A stretch of DNA of 64,000 bases from Paramoeba atlantica (taxonomy: Eukaryota > Discosea): positions 310,001 through 374,000 of the forward strand of contig CDRNVI010000164.1 of the NCBI GenBank assembly GCA_977017575.1. The letters are read 5' to 3'. Both the position numbers and the translations under genes were made by a program. The notes under the pieces are model-generated. The model ran no database searches. It was given only the letters and a program-made list of their open reading frames with translations, and was not told the origin of the DNA. Position 1 is the stretch's first letter. Each line of letters opens with the position of its first letter. This document shows positions 10,773-22,400 of this stretch, in pieces.

Positions 10773-12765
10773 ATGAAAAGCGCTTTTCTTGTTGTGTTTT
10801 TGGGTGTGTTGGGTTCCATCCATTGTGATGAAGGACCTTACAAGTTCAATGCTTTGCCTGGATTAGCCACCCCAACTTCTTTTGCTCAATACACTGGTCA
10901 AATTGTTGTGAATGAAACTTATGGAACTGAATTGTTTTATTGGTTTTTCGAATCTCAAGCTGACCCCGCCAACGACCCTTTGGTTTTGTGGATGACAGGA
11001 GGTCCTGGTTGTTCAAGGTTCTTTTAAAGTCTTTCTTTTCATTTGAGAAGTGAGTTGTTGAGATATCCTGTGAACATTTTCTTTTTTCTTTGACAGTGAA
11101 CTTGCAATCTTTTACGAAAATGGACCTTTCCATTTGGAAGATGATGGAATGGGAGGGATTGCTGTTGTTCCCAACCCTTACTCTTGGAATTTGAATGCCA
11201 ATATTATTTTTATTGATCAACCTGCTGGAACTGGATTCTCTACTCCTGGAAAGTTTGCTGGTTATGTCCACGACGAACAGGAAATGGCAACAGAAATGTA
11301 CAAATTTTTGCAAGGATGGTTGTCAACCTTCCCAGAGTACATTGGTCGTCCTTTTTACATTTTTGGAGAAAGTTATGCTGGTTCATCTCTTTCTTTCTCT
11401 CCACTCAAGCTTTTTCTTTCGTCTTTTATTCTGTGTTTCTTTTGTAAGGGATAGTAAGTCAGTACTGAAAAGAATTGAATAGGACATTATGTTCCATCTC
11501 TTGGATATGCAATCATTGTGGGAAATCAAAATCCTGGTAACACTTATATTCCTTTGGTTTCTATTTCTGTTGGAAACGGATTGACAAGTCCCATTACTCA
11601 GGTTTTTTTCACCCCTTTTTTAAATTTTTTTTGAAAAGAAAGGAAATAATTTTGGATGATAATTTTTAGTATGGATCTTTTGGTCCTTATGCGGCTACAC
11701 ACGCTTTGATTGACAAACAATTGAATGACCAAGTTTCTGCTCAATACCAAAAGTGTTATAACGATCTCAGTTCTGGGGTACTCTTGTGTTTTTTCTTTCT
11801 CTTCTCCCCTTTTTTATTAATCTTTCTCTTTCATAGTCTGACAATGCTGAAGTTTCATGCAATACCATTATTTCGATGATCACCACTGCAGCTGGTCCAT
11901 TCAATGATTATGATGTTCGAAAAACCTGTCCATCTGATGAACCTTTGTGTTATAACTTTTCTTTGGCTGGAATCTATTTGAATCAAGATGATGTTCAAGC
12001 CACTCTTCATGTTGATAAAGAGTGGAAAGTTTGCTCTGGAATTGTTCACGAAGAGGTTTTTTCAACAATTTCTTTATCTCCTCTCCTAACCTCAACTTGC
12101 AACACAACAACAACCTCATCCCCTACTTTGCCATTTTTTGGGCCTAAGTGTATTTTATTGCATTGTTGTGGTGTTTTCATTGACTAATCATCGAAATTAA
12201 TTTTAGATGTCAAAAGATTGGTGGTCTGATCAAGATTATCTTGTCCCAGATATTTTGGCTGCTGGTGTTGGAGTGAATATTTACGATGGTATTGATGGTT
12301 TTATTTGCAACTTTATTGGACAAGAGGTTTCGCTTCTTTTTCTTTTCTTTCCTTTTTTTTTTTCTTTTCTTTTCATCTTTCAATTTTACTTTTTCTCCCT
12401 TTCTAAACTCTTTTTTTACTTTGGTTAGATGTGGACAAATCAATTGACTTGGCCACACTCCCAAGAATTTTTGAGTGCTCCTCGTGAGATCTGGTTTGTT
12501 GATGACAATATTGCTGGATATCGTCAATATGCTGCCAATCTTTCAATGATTGCTGTCAACAATGCTGGCCACATGGTTCTTTTTCTGTTTTTTGAACAAT
12601 TCATCCTTTCTCTTTGTAAACTCCCAGTTGTGTTTCAATTTTGCATTTTTTGTGTTCTAACTGCTGATGTGTATTTCTCAGGTTCCCATGGATCAACCAA
12701 AGAATGCATTGGATATGTTCACCAAGATCTTGAACAACCAAACTTTTGGTTCTCCAGGTCAATAA
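10773..12765 (+). CDS. Serine carboxypeptidase S10, copy 3
   Basis: Exons 10773-11017, 11097-11380, 11483-11601, 11670-11777, 11837-12055, 12207-12326, 12429-12575, 12682-12765; 441 aa. The signal peptide differs from copies 1 and 2 ([15 protein letters not shown]), two residues shorter, and matches copy 4 ([12 protein letters not shown]). The catalytic Ser, Asp and His motifs are intact. Exon 5 ends like copy 1 ([13 protein letters not shown]), while intron 6 and exon 7 equal copy 2. The gene is therefore a mosaic of its neighbours. It is the last member of the left block; unrelated mobile DNA begins within about 80 bp of its stop. Confidence 0.95.
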
Positions 12766-12810
12766 GATATGAAAGTTATCTGAAGAACAAAAAAACACCA
12801 AAAGATATTA

Positions 12811-12840
12811 TTTTTAGTGTCCTATTTTTTTAGCGTTTTC
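12811..12840 (+). promoter_or_regulatory. Shared upstream motif downstream of copy 3
   Basis: TTTTTAGTGTCCTATTTTTT followed by AGCG lies 46 bp after the copy 3 stop and 187 bp before the ATG at 13003. It is what would be expected upstream of a fourth tandem carboxypeptidase, now displaced to 27.5 kb by inserted DNA. Confidence 0.45.
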
Positions 12841-13002
12841 TCTTTTTCGTTCCGGAAAAATGCCGATTTGGTAATTGGGCCGATTTCGTCCCGCGACTTG
12901 CCTTTTTCCTTTTTCGTCGGGTACCGCTCGTTGCATTTCTGAGCATTTTTTCTCTTCAACACTTTCTTTGTTATTGTGTTCAAGTTTCCCCTCACTTTCA
13001 CC

Positions 13003-14550
13003 ATGGACGTTTTTGCTGCTGAAGAAATAAGGAAGAAATTGAGGTGTTTCGAAAGAATGGAATTTCGAAAGAGGAAGACTTTTGTCTGTTGGATATGGCC
13101 ACTCTCCAAGAGCTCGGTATTCGCCTGGGTCCACGCAACCGGATCTTAGCTTGGATTAGTGGTAAATCCCCTGCCCCACCAAAGCCAAAGGTTGAAAATC
13201 CTTGTGCTTTCTGCAGTACCTTCTCTTCCTCAGTTTAGTTTGTCATTTTTGTAGAAATCCGCTCTGCCATCTGCACAAGCACGAAACTGGCCTCAAAGGG
13301 GTGGCTAAGGGGGCGTTGAAAGATCACGACTTTTTTGATGTGCATATCTATTGTCCTGATTGTGTCAGTGTGATTGACCTTCTCAATTCACAGGGACCGC
13401 AAATTATGGTCAATTGGGGTACCATTGGGGACACCATGTGTTTTTCAGTTTCTATTTTTTGTTGTCTATGTGGTTGTGTTGCCTGGAACCAGTCAAGGGG
13501 ATATGAGAGATATGTCTACTTTACACTTTCTGAAATTCAAAAGCAGCTCAGCAGCAATTTGCAAGTCAACAAACCAGATTGCTATTCTAGGTGGCTGAAT
13601 CGGAGATACCAGCTATGTATGGATGAACCTGGCTGTAACTCTTGTTTTGTAAAGGATCATCCATTTGGCTGAGGAAAACAACACAAGAATTATTTTCAGT
13701 TTATTTTAAGTGAAATTTTTTCGTAAAAATGGCCATTTGGTTTCTCAACCATCTTTTGACATCAACAGGAAATGATTGAAAAAGCTTTTATGAATGGGGT
13801 CTTTCTTTGGATGCTGGTACGGAATGCTTCTCACCTCCAACAACCATTGGATGACATCCCTTTTACTCGATTGAAGCAGGTTTTTCAAACTGAGTTGCAG
13901 AGAATTGAGTTTCGAAATCTTCTTGCCAAGGTTGACCATCCTGGTGAGGTCTACCAAGCCCTTTATTATGATGCTGAAAATATTGCTTTTTCTCCTCGTG
14001 TGATCAGACGCTCTTTTTCAACAGACTGGTCTCTTTCCTTTTGACTCTGATCGGATGATTGCACTTGCTGAACATAATATTGGAAAGTACACAGGTTCGG
14101 AGAATACTTTTGAGACAGCAAGAGCTTCTCAAGCAATGGTTAAGGTGATTGAAAAACCACCCACACACGTTGAGGCGAACAAAACTAGAAGGAGGAAAGG
14201 TGTTTCAAAGATCAATACCCTTCATAGTCCTTGGGACAGAATCCTTCAGAATCAGAAAGAGATAGAAGAGGAAGAACAACTCTAAAAAGAGAAACAAGAA
14301 AAGAAAGAAAGAGAAAGAAAAGAAAAAGAATTGAGAAAAATATAGAACAAGAGAAACAAAAAAATCTTCTCTGTGTCCAAATAACTTGTCTGTCGCCTTC
14401 TTGTGAACAAACATGCCGAGGAGGAAAGAGTTGGGTATCTTGTCGAGTTTGTCTTGGAGTTTTTTGCAAAGACCACAAACAAGAAATAAATGAACACATA
14501 AAAATGGATGGTGAAGCCTGCGAGATGTTTGTGGTCAAGAAAAATTTTTC
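13003..14550 (+). mobile_element. Pogo/Jerky-like DDE transposase remnant
   Basis: A stretch of protein-like fragments in several plus-strand frames. 13035-13200 encodes a helical SAM/HTH-like segment (VFRKNGISKEEDFCLLDMAT). 13240-13370 encodes a Cys/His motif (CHFCRNPLCHLHKH). 13772-14285 contains HLQQPLDDIPFTRLK and, after a frame change near 14025, TTGLFPFDS. These correspond to the H-LQPLD-F--LK and FR-TGIYP-- hallmarks at the C-terminal side of pogo/Tigger/Jerky DDE catalytic domains. 14380-14480 adds a Cys-rich tail (CRVCLGVFCKDH). The ATG at 13003 is in a different frame from the SAM-like segment, and stops separate the pieces, so the copy looks inactive unless several introns are missed. 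The N-terminal catalytic aspartates were not found. Confidence 0.5.
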
Positions 14551-14580
14551 CCAAAAATTGTCTTCACAAAAAACACAAAG

Positions 14581-14606
14581 ATTTTTAGTGTCCTATTTTT
14601 TTAACG
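14581..14606 (+). promoter_or_regulatory. Shared upstream motif before the RCC1-like gene
   Basis: AGTGTCCTATTTTTTTAACG, 66 bp before the ATG at 14653. This is the same motif as upstream of carboxypeptidases 2 and 3 but here precedes an unrelated gene, which favours either a real promoter element or duplicated carboxypeptidase spacer DNA. Confidence 0.4.
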
Positions 14607-14652
14607 TGTTGTCTTTTTCTTTGCTTTTTTTTTGTTCTTGTCAAGAGAGATA

Positions 14653-15993
14653 ATGGATCTTTGGAACCAAGTCACCAAGTTTTTTGGCAGCGTCCTTTCT
14701 GGTTTCTTCTTTGACAACCTTTCAGGTCTCACTCCTCTTTCTTTTCTTTTCTTTTCATTTCTTATTTTTTTTTTTGGTAAGAGATTTTTTCTTTGATTGT
14801 ATATTTTCATTTTAAATTAATTAAAATAAAAAGGGATTGTTTGAAGAGGTTGTAAGACATTGGGATGTCGAACCATCAGATTATGAATTTCGAGATGATT
14901 TGCAATACATTTGGCCTCTCAAAGCTTCTATTGTAAAAGAGGTTTTCTTATTTCTCATCTTTTTTTCTTTTTTTCTTTTTTTTCTCTTTTTTCTTCTTTT
15001 TCTTTTCTTCCTTTCCTTTCTCTTTCTTTTCTCTTTCTTTCTTTCACTCTCTTTTAGTGATCATTAACTTTCAAATAACCTTTTGAACAGTTTAAATTTT
15101 TGTCAACAAAAAACTATCAACCAAAAATAATTCTTGAAAGGCGAACCAACCACCACCCTCACCCTCATTTTGGCTTAGATTTTCTCTCCTCCCACCCTCC
15201 TACATTAACCCCCTCCTCTCTTCCTCCACTCTCTTCTAGCGGATCATCTTCATTCCAATCCATTGCAACAGAATCACCTTCTCGTTCTCTTCCTATGCCA
15301 CTCCTAAATCGATTGCACCCAACCAATCTTACAGGTAATAGCAATAAAAAAGAAGAGGAAAAGAGCCAAATTGGCGAGATTTTAAATCAATCTGATTTCG
15401 ATGAAATTTATTTTTTTCGAGCTGGGAAACAGCTTTCTCCATGTACAAATATTCACCTCCTCGAAGAAAATGAAGATGCTGAAAGTAATGATGATTCAAA
15501 AAGGAAAAGGCCAAATGCACAAACAAAAAAAGAAACAGGTGACGAAAGAAAAGAGGGACCTTTGGAAAAGGATAATCTCTATTTGGAAGGACATTATTAT
15601 CACAACCAAGCCTTCTGATCCAATGAAACAGCAACAAATTTATACCATTGCCACCGCGCCTTCAAATTCCTTTCGTCTCATCCAAATCCCCCTCCCCCCT
15701 TCCCCTGAACTTCTCTCCGAGACAATTGTTCAATATATCTATTATGGGACAGACATTTTTGTGCGTAGTCAATCTGGTTTCCCTCTTTTCTTGGAGAGTC
15801 TCAGATGGTTTCTCTCCATCTCACCCCACAATCGAATCTCTCGCTCCCCATCACCTTTACACAGCTCCTTCAAGATGAAACAGTTGTCAAGATTGATTGC
15901 AATGATGGACATGCTCTTGCGTTGACCGCTTCAGGTGTAGTGTATACATGGGGTTCTTCACGTCATGGTGCGCTCAGTAATGGTGATGTTTAA
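14653..15993 (+). pseudogene. Degenerate RCC1-repeat gene
   Basis: ATG at 14653 (MDLWNQVTKFFGSVLSGFFF) is followed by a T-rich intron, an exon to 14941 (FEEVVRHWDVEPSDYEFRDD), a second intron and a long exon from 15091. The end reads TVVKIDCNDGHALALTASG then VVYTWGSSRHGALSNGD, a clear RCC1 beta-propeller repeat. Coding signal moves through three frames: one to about 15610, another at 15600-15780, a third from about 15860 to the stop at 15993. No GT-AG pair of usual length joins them, and the phases of exons 1 and 2 also disagree. Only one full RCC1 blade is visible where functional proteins carry about seven. It is probably a broken host gene or fragment; assembly indels are the alternative. 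Confidence 0.5.
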
Positions 15994-16527
15994 AAAGACG
16001 ATGGATGGTTGGAGGATGAGGAACTTGAAAAAATTTCAAAAGGAAAGGAGATTGAGGAAGTTTGAAAGCAAATTGGTCTGAAGCGGTATGGCTCAAACTT
16101 TTGTTGTCTTTTGAAAAAGATTTTTTACAAGATTCTGGTTTTAAGGCCTTCATATTGAAATTGAAGAAAATGAAAAAAGAAAAACCTCTTTTTGCTCTTT
16201 TATCATTTCTACGTCATTTCTCCCTGGAATGAAAACTCGAATCAAATCTTCTTGAATACTTGGAAATTTACTTCTCACCCTCTCCGCCACACAAGAGAAA
16301 GAAAGTTAAGTTAAAAATTAAATAAAAAAAGAAAAAGAAATAATTAACGTCACAATCCGTTGAGCATAAATGCCAATCAACACAAGAATGGTATGGGAAG
16401 GCGAAGGAGTGGAGAGCAAAGAAGATTTTGTGATAATGAGCACTCTCTTCTCTCTTGGAGGAAGGGAAACAAGAAAAACAAGAAGAGTGACAAGAGAACA
16501 ATGAAAAACATGAATCATTTATTTTGT
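15994..16527. other. Intergenic, decayed RCC1 tail
   Basis: The first 100 bp still translate as a charged helix-like tail after the RCC1 stop, probably former coding sequence. The rest is AT-rich without recognisable gene, repeat or RNA. Confidence 0.4.
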
Positions 16528-17712
16528 TTAAAAAGGCACATCAACAGACTGTGTTGGAGTCCCGTCAACAATCATCGCTTGGCCAGTGGAAATCTGAGTG
16601 GCAGCAACTGCATCACCCTCAAACTCCGCACAGAACACCAACGCGGAGTTGGTGTCCTCACAAAACAAGAGGTCCTTGTCTGTTGCGATTTGCGCCTGAG
16701 TTTTGGCGACGTTCCAAATCCTAACATTGTCAATCTTACCCACCATTTGCTCTCCGATATACGAATTAGTTCCTACAGCGTCAATGAGGGTGGCATCAAG
16801 CGCCCCATTTGAACTAGTTGGGACTGCTACAGCATCAACGTAAAAGGTGAGAGGTCCAGCACTCCGAACAACAGCGAGGTGATGCCATTGGCCATCACCA
16901 TAAGTCTTCGTGTCTGTAAATTGATAATAATTGTTTCCCCCTGAGAACAGTCCCCTGATTTCCCCATTGTCGGTGATATAAAGATTGGCGGCATGGGAAA
17001 AGCCCCCATTCATTGAGAAGAGGAACTCATGCTCTCCTGGGACGTGTTGGACCTTAAACCACAATTCGATCGTCCAGTCACCAGAGCCCAAGGAAGGAAG
17101 GAGAGAAGCGTCCATTCGAAGACCATCCGCGGGATCGTGAAACTCCATGGAATGGTGAGTAGGAGTACAGAACGATGAGAATGCAACAGGCTCTGAAACC
17201 ACACAATCCGAGTGACATCCGCAATCTGTCGAGTCGCGGAGCTGACCAACCCCACTCTCAGCACCGAAACCAAAAAAAGTTCCAGATGATGTCGCCTCGC
17301 ACGTGTGGTCCTCGTAAAGACAATTGACCTGAGAGGTAACAACATGGTAGTGACTTCGAGGCCCTCCAACCGTTGAACATCCCCAATCCTCACCATCGTC
17401 AGTTACTCCTGAGATTGAAACAAGACATTCTCCGGTGCAAGTGACAAGAAATTGGGAATTCGCGCCGCAGTTTTCGTCATAAAAAACAGATGGTTCCGAG
17501 AAAGATCCACAGTTTACCCAAGAAACCACAACTTCATCCGAACGAGACCACAAACGCCGACATTGACCATCAAGGAGAGCCGTAGTATTCACTTCTCTCC
17601 TGGTTCTTCTCGTCAGACCTTCGAAGGTATCATGAGAGACCGGAATGAGGCGAGCAAAAGCAGTCGCAGCACACAACAACACAAGAACGAGAACCACACT
17701 TTGTCGACCCAT
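16528..17712 (-). CDS. Secreted LamG/pentraxin-fold protein, intronless
   Basis: Single-exon gene of 394 aa. ATG at 17712 gives a signal peptide (MGRQSVVLVLVLLCAATAFA); the frame stays open further upstream, but that part lies in the transposon inverted repeat and is not credited. Residues 40-240 are Cys-rich with many WxxCG/CGCHSDC-type pairs, consistent with disulphides. The C-terminal half is a concanavalin/LamG-like domain: SGDWTIELWFK, HEFLFSMNGG, DGQWHHLAVVRSAGPLTFYVD, SYIGEQMVGKIDNVRIWNVA. Such domains bind carbohydrate or matrix ligands. No transmembrane helix is seen, so it should be secreted. The gene is visibly GC-richer than its neighbours and lacks the introns found in most of them, suggesting recent acquisition. 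It lies about 124 bp outside the left inverted repeat. Confidence 0.85.
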   Translation of the reverse strand: MGRQSVVLVLVLLCAATAFARLIPVSHDTFEGLTRRTRREVNTTALLDGQCRRLWSRSDEVVVSWVNCGSFSEPSVFYDENCGANSQFLVTCTGECLVSISGVTDDGEDWGCSTVGGPRSHYHVVTSQVNCLYEDHTCEATSSGTFFGFGAESGVGQLRDSTDCGCHSDCVVSEPVAFSSFCTPTHHSMEFHDPADGLRMDASLLPSLGSGDWTIELWFKVQHVPGEHEFLFSMNGGFSHAANLYITDNGEIRGLFSGGNNYYQFTDTKTYGDGQWHHLAVVRSAGPLTFYVDAVAVPTSSNGALDATLIDAVGTNSYIGEQMVGKIDNVRIWNVAKTQAQIATDKDLLFCEDTNSALVFCAEFEGDAVAATQISTGQAMIVDGTPTQSVDVPF

Positions 17713-17835
17713 CGGATAATTCGAAAATCTAGAAATCGACGTCGGAAAGGCGTGACATGAGAGTGTGTCACAATAGCTAAATATTAGGTCCCATTTTCCT
17801 TTTTTGTGACTTTTTTGTGATTTTTTTGAGGAACC

Positions 17836-18157
17836 CGCGTCATAGTCTTTTGGCCAAATTTTTTCTATTTTAGCATTTGCTCCAAAGACAGGGGATCCAA
17901 ACGAACAAAAACTCCAACATTTTTGTCCAGGAGTAGAAAGAACGAGAGAAAAGAGAAGGAGAAAGAAAGTTGTTGTCTCATTCACGCCCCTTTTCACACT
18001 TTCCCCACTGAAATCAGACAAAATTTGTCACAAACCTCATCCCAACCCACCTCTATTTTTGTGATTTTTTTTTTCGATTGTGTTTTAGTTTTTTTTTCTC
18101 TTCGGAAAGTTTGTTGGTTTGTTGGGACTCTGTTTCGTTTCAAAGCCTTTGGAAGGA
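17836..18157 (+). repeat. Left terminal inverted repeat
   Basis: Starts CGCGTCATAGTCTTTTGGCC and ends CAAAGCCTTTGGAAGGA. Its reverse complement recurs at 27124-27447 with about a dozen differences and small length changes. The inner half is T/C-rich. Confidence 0.9.
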
Positions 18158-18830
18158 CCTTGAGAGGTTTTGTTGATGTGATTGACAAATTATTTGTCAA
18201 CTTCAAAGGAGGTGTTCCATTTTCAAAATGTTTTTCTTTCTTTCTTTTTCTTTTTTCTTTTCTTTTTTCTTTTTTCTTTTCTCTTTCTTTTTCCTTTCTT
18301 TTCTCTTTCTCTTTCTTTTCTTTTTTTTCTTTTTCTTTTCTCTTTTTTTTCTTATCTTTTTCTTTTTTCATTTTTTTTTCATTTTTTTCATTTTTTTTTT
18401 CATTTTTTTTTTTTCTTTTTTCTTTTTTCTTTTTTCTTTTTTCTTTTTTTTTTCTTCACTTGTCGGGTTTTAGGCTGTATTCCCTGTATTTTGGGCGTTA
18501 AAAAGCTAGAATGGCTGTGTTTTCCTCATGAGAAAAATAAAATTATCATCTTTGTCTATCCGTCAGAGCAAGTTTTCCGAGGGGAATCTTGAGTAATTTA
18601 TTAGAGATAGGGTTCTAGAATGATCCAGACCAAGATAAGATGGATTGGAGGGTTTTTCGTACAAAAAATCAAATTGTGTGTATTTAGCAATAGCGCTCCA
18701 GACTTCACTTGCCGAAGATTTTGTTGGTGATTGGGGTTTTGGAGTGGCCTGTTGTGTGTGTGTGGATCCAAACCACTTCCACACCATCTTTCTTCACCGT
18801 ATATTGAAATTTAATTCGTAAAACATTTGT
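18158..18830 (+). repeat. Subterminal region with polypyrimidine tract
   Basis: Between the left inverted repeat and the first credible coding segment. 18228-18460 is an almost uninterrupted T/C run on the plus strand built from TTTTC and TTTTTTC units. After it, GCGTTAAAAAGCTA at about 18498 recurs at about 22801, bracketing the plus-strand gene. No start codon that reads into the downstream exons was found. Confidence 0.6.
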
Positions 18831-18879
18831 TTTGGAACGATATGAGACTGCTAAAGGGGGGACCAAAGACGCAATTTCC

Positions 18880-19305
18880 CCGCTACGTGATTTCTTGGTC
18901 ACCTTTGCGAAAAAAACACACTCGTCGATTTGGTCCTGTTCCATGAACGCGAGAATCCACCCACTTGTGGTACGAGTTGCAAGAGGAAAAAGAGCACAAA
19001 AAAGGTGTTGGGGAAAATCCCTCAGCAAGATGGATTTTCGTCGACCATCACCAGACCCCGTGGACTTGAAGCTGATCCTTTGCAACATCAATTTCTTGAT
19101 GAAATACACCATCAATTGGTTCAGGTATTCCTCTTTCGATTTTTCTTGGTTTCTTTCTGCAGATTGAATCAACCAAACAGGTGAACAACAAGGATATCTT
19201 GAAACAGGTGGGAGTCACTCAAACAAGACCCGTCGGCGTCTTTGGAATTGTCGGACCCCAATGTATCGAGAAAATCGAAGATTTTGTGAAGCCATATTTC
19301 CGGTA
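18880..19305 (+). CDS. Possible 5' exons of the transposon plus-strand gene
   Basis: A plus-strand frame reads LVDLVLFHERENPPTCGTSC and continues basic to QFLDEIHHQLVQ at about 19120. A GTATTCC...TGCAG intron then joins in phase to IESTKQVNNKDILKQVGV and GPQCIEKIEDFVKPYFR, ending at a GTAAAA donor near 19304. Splicing to the zinc-finger exon at 19472 is possible, but no initiating ATG is visible upstream. Treat as candidate 5' exons of the same gene. Confidence 0.4.
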
Positions 19306-19471
19306 AAAATTCGTTTTTGAGAAAAGAGAAAACGGAAAAAGAAAAAAAAAGAAACAAAAAAAGAAATAAAAAAAATTCAGAGAAAAAGATGAGGGGTCAG
19401 CAAATCAATGTCCAGTGGACATTGACCAAAAAGAGGGTCTTTTTTTTCATTTTTCATTTTTCGTTTTTGCA

Positions 19472-22400
19472 ATGGCTCGATCGAACAAATATGTCACTCC
19501 TCGACCATGTCCTCATATTTGTCAAAAGCATTTCAAGAAGTCTAAGAACCGTTTTGGTGCTTCAGAAACATTGGTTGATTGTCCAACTTTTTCTTCCCGC
19601 TCTGCTTTCCTCTACCATGTTCGAAAAACCAAACATCCAAATTGTCCTCCAACTTGTACATCTTGTAATCCACACAAGAAAAGTGAAGAAGAACCAGACG
19701 CAAAGAGAAGAAAACTCACAAACCAAAATGGTAAAAAAGAAAATATTTTCATTTCAATTCAATAATAATAATTTAATCATGTTCGAGAAAGTTGTAATAA
19801 TTGATTCCAGGGATCTCCGAAATGGATGTTGGTTCAGTAAGTGATATCCCTGAAATGGAGATTGGTTCAGTGAGTGAAGGCGATGATGACGAAATCGAAA
19901 TTGAGACTCTTTCAGACAGCGACGACGATTCTGACGACAGTGAAGATCTCCCAAGCCTCCCCAGCCAAGAGGAGAGAAACTCTTTGCATATGTGCCGACA
20001 CACCAACAACGAAAAGTTTTGTTTCAGCGATGGGGCACTCCGTAATTTCTCGAGTAAATCTGCTCTGATTGTGCATGAACGCAGACACAAGGAACAATGT
20101 GATCTGCCCTGTTGTTATTGTGCTGAGAAAAAGGAAGCTCCAAAGATTCAGGAAGCGAAATATACCAAGTTGACAAAAATAATGACGGCGATCTCTTCTC
20201 TTCCTGGGATTGACTTTGACAACAAAGAGGATTTGGTTGAGTTTCTTCTTTCTTGTTTGACTACTGACACTTTACTTTTTTTGCTCAAAAAGGTGATTGT
20301 TGGAAATGGGGAACTCCATCAGAAGATGACAAGTTTCTTCAATCTTCCTGTGAGGGTACAACAGATGTCTGCGCAAGACAAATATAAAAACCAGGAAGAA
20401 AAGCGAGAGCTCTTGACAAAGATGAATATTCGATTGCATCTCGGGGAAGAAAAGCAAGATGAAATGAATCGGTACATCAACACTGGATTAACAGGGTGCC
20501 AATTACGAGTACGGAAAGAGAAGAAAATATCTGCGATTCCCATGAAACTCTCTCCTGGAAAAAATGGCTATGTTGTGCCTCTCAGAGCGTGTGTTGCAGC
20601 AATGATCCCAAAAAGTAAATGGCCACAGTATGATGCTGAGAATCCAGATGGAATCGTGCTGACCGTCAGCACTGATGGAGGTTCAATGGATAAGAGGAAT
20701 GGAGCTGTAATTTCGAAGATTCAGCGACGAGATGACGACTGGGCAAGGGGAAACCGTTACAAAATGCCATCCCTGAGTGCAACCCACGCAATGCTCTACA
20801 TTAAAGAGACATACGAGAATTTGAAAGTCGAACTTGCTCCTCTTTATACTGCAATTGGAAAAGGGACTTTGAAGTGCTCTGATGGGAAAACACGAAAACT
20901 TTTGGTTGGAGAATCGAACGATATGAAGATGACACTGCTGTTGACAGGAAGGGGACAACTTTTTCGTCGGACTTCTGAACTTCTCTGTACTCGATGTCCT
21001 GCTCGAAGAAGATACTGGACTTCAACTCCAGAGAGGCATCACTTTGATGGTTCACTCAGCCCAGAAGACTGGAAGGTGTTTGAGAGTTTTGAGAAAGAAG
21101 ATGATCCTGAGAGTGAAAACATCTCCAAGTCAAATACAAGGTCATATGGCTGGACCACCCTTGAGGAACTCCGTGAAATCGCGAAAAGGATTGAAGAACT
21201 CCAAGAAGATGTGAGAAATTCAGTTGAAGGAGCGGCTCAGGAACTTGACGAACTGAGAAAGACTTCTGGGGTTGAACACATGCCAATTACGGCGGTCCCG
21301 ATTTATCTCCATTTTACTGAGCTTCTTCATGCAACTGAAGGAGTTACGAAAAGAGTGGTCAAGTTGATGGTCTTGGATGTCCCAAACAAGACTATTCACG
21401 AAACACGTGTCAAATACGTTTTCAAGAAATACATCGGTGTTGAATTCAAGGAAACAAAAAACGAGCAACTCTGGCAAAGATTGGACAAAGACCGTTTGAA
21501 TCGCGTTCAGTGGCTAAAAATGCTGCAAGGTTTCTTCGATGAATCAGGTTTTTTTTAATTGGTCCCTATTTTTGTTTCACGTTCCCTCTCACTTTTCTCT
21601 TGCCACAGACGCTCAAAACCCAGAGGATGTTGGTGTTATTGAGGTCTTGCTTGGGTTTTCTCCTGAAGAGTATGGAATTCCACCGAACCTCTGGGCTGCC
21701 AGAGTAGTGTTCATGACTTTGACCTATGACATTCTGTATTTAGCTTCAAAAAGAAGACGCCTTACGCCTGAAGAGTGTAATGAAGTTCGGATCTTGACCT
21801 TGCGTTGGGGTCGTGCGTTTCTTCAATCTGGTTTTAGTATTGACTTGTGGACTTCGAAGTTTCATGAATTTCATGAACATCTTTATTGGGACCTTTTAAA
21901 GTTTTCTTTTCATTCTTTCCCTTTTCTCTTTCCCTTTTCTCTTTCCCTTTTCCCTTTCCCTTTCCCTTTCCCTTTCCCTTTCCCTTTCCCCTTCCCTTCC
22001 TTGCCCCTTCTTGCTCTGATTCAAAATTTCTTTCTTCAAGGTATTCCCTTTACCAACGTTCCTCCATGCCTGTGGAGTCAGCCATTGCGATTTCGAAAGC
22101 TGATGCTCGGCGGAATCATGTTTTTACACGTGCCCGACCCGGAGAGAGCCGCTTTGTTAATGGAATGCGAAAATTGATGGGGATGTCTTGGCTGCGCAGA
22201 GAAGTTGACTCTCAGATTGCTGAAGAAGAACTTCCCTTCCTTTCAGAAGATCCGACAAAATATCGCTGTTGGCGAGTTCTCTCAGAAGGGGATGACCGAT
22301 TTGAATTGCCCTTTGCGCTTGACAAGAAAAGCCAGAGCCTCATTTTGAAATTGCAATCCACTTTTGCTCTGCCGAAAGTACATGAATTAAATGTTATTCA

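Noticed and set aside
17713-18021. N-terminal extension of the LamG protein to 497 aa
   Set aside because: The extension runs into the transposon inverted repeat; the ATG at 17712 gives a proper signal peptide.
18182-18592. Overlapping Phe/Leu/Ser-rich frames, apparently multi-helix membrane proteins
   Set aside because: Pure T/C tract read in three frames; hydrophobicity comes from TTT and TCT codons only.
21915-22000. CCCTTT array as telomeric repeat
   Set aside because: It is imperfect, lies within a T/C-rich intron and follows the general composition of introns here.
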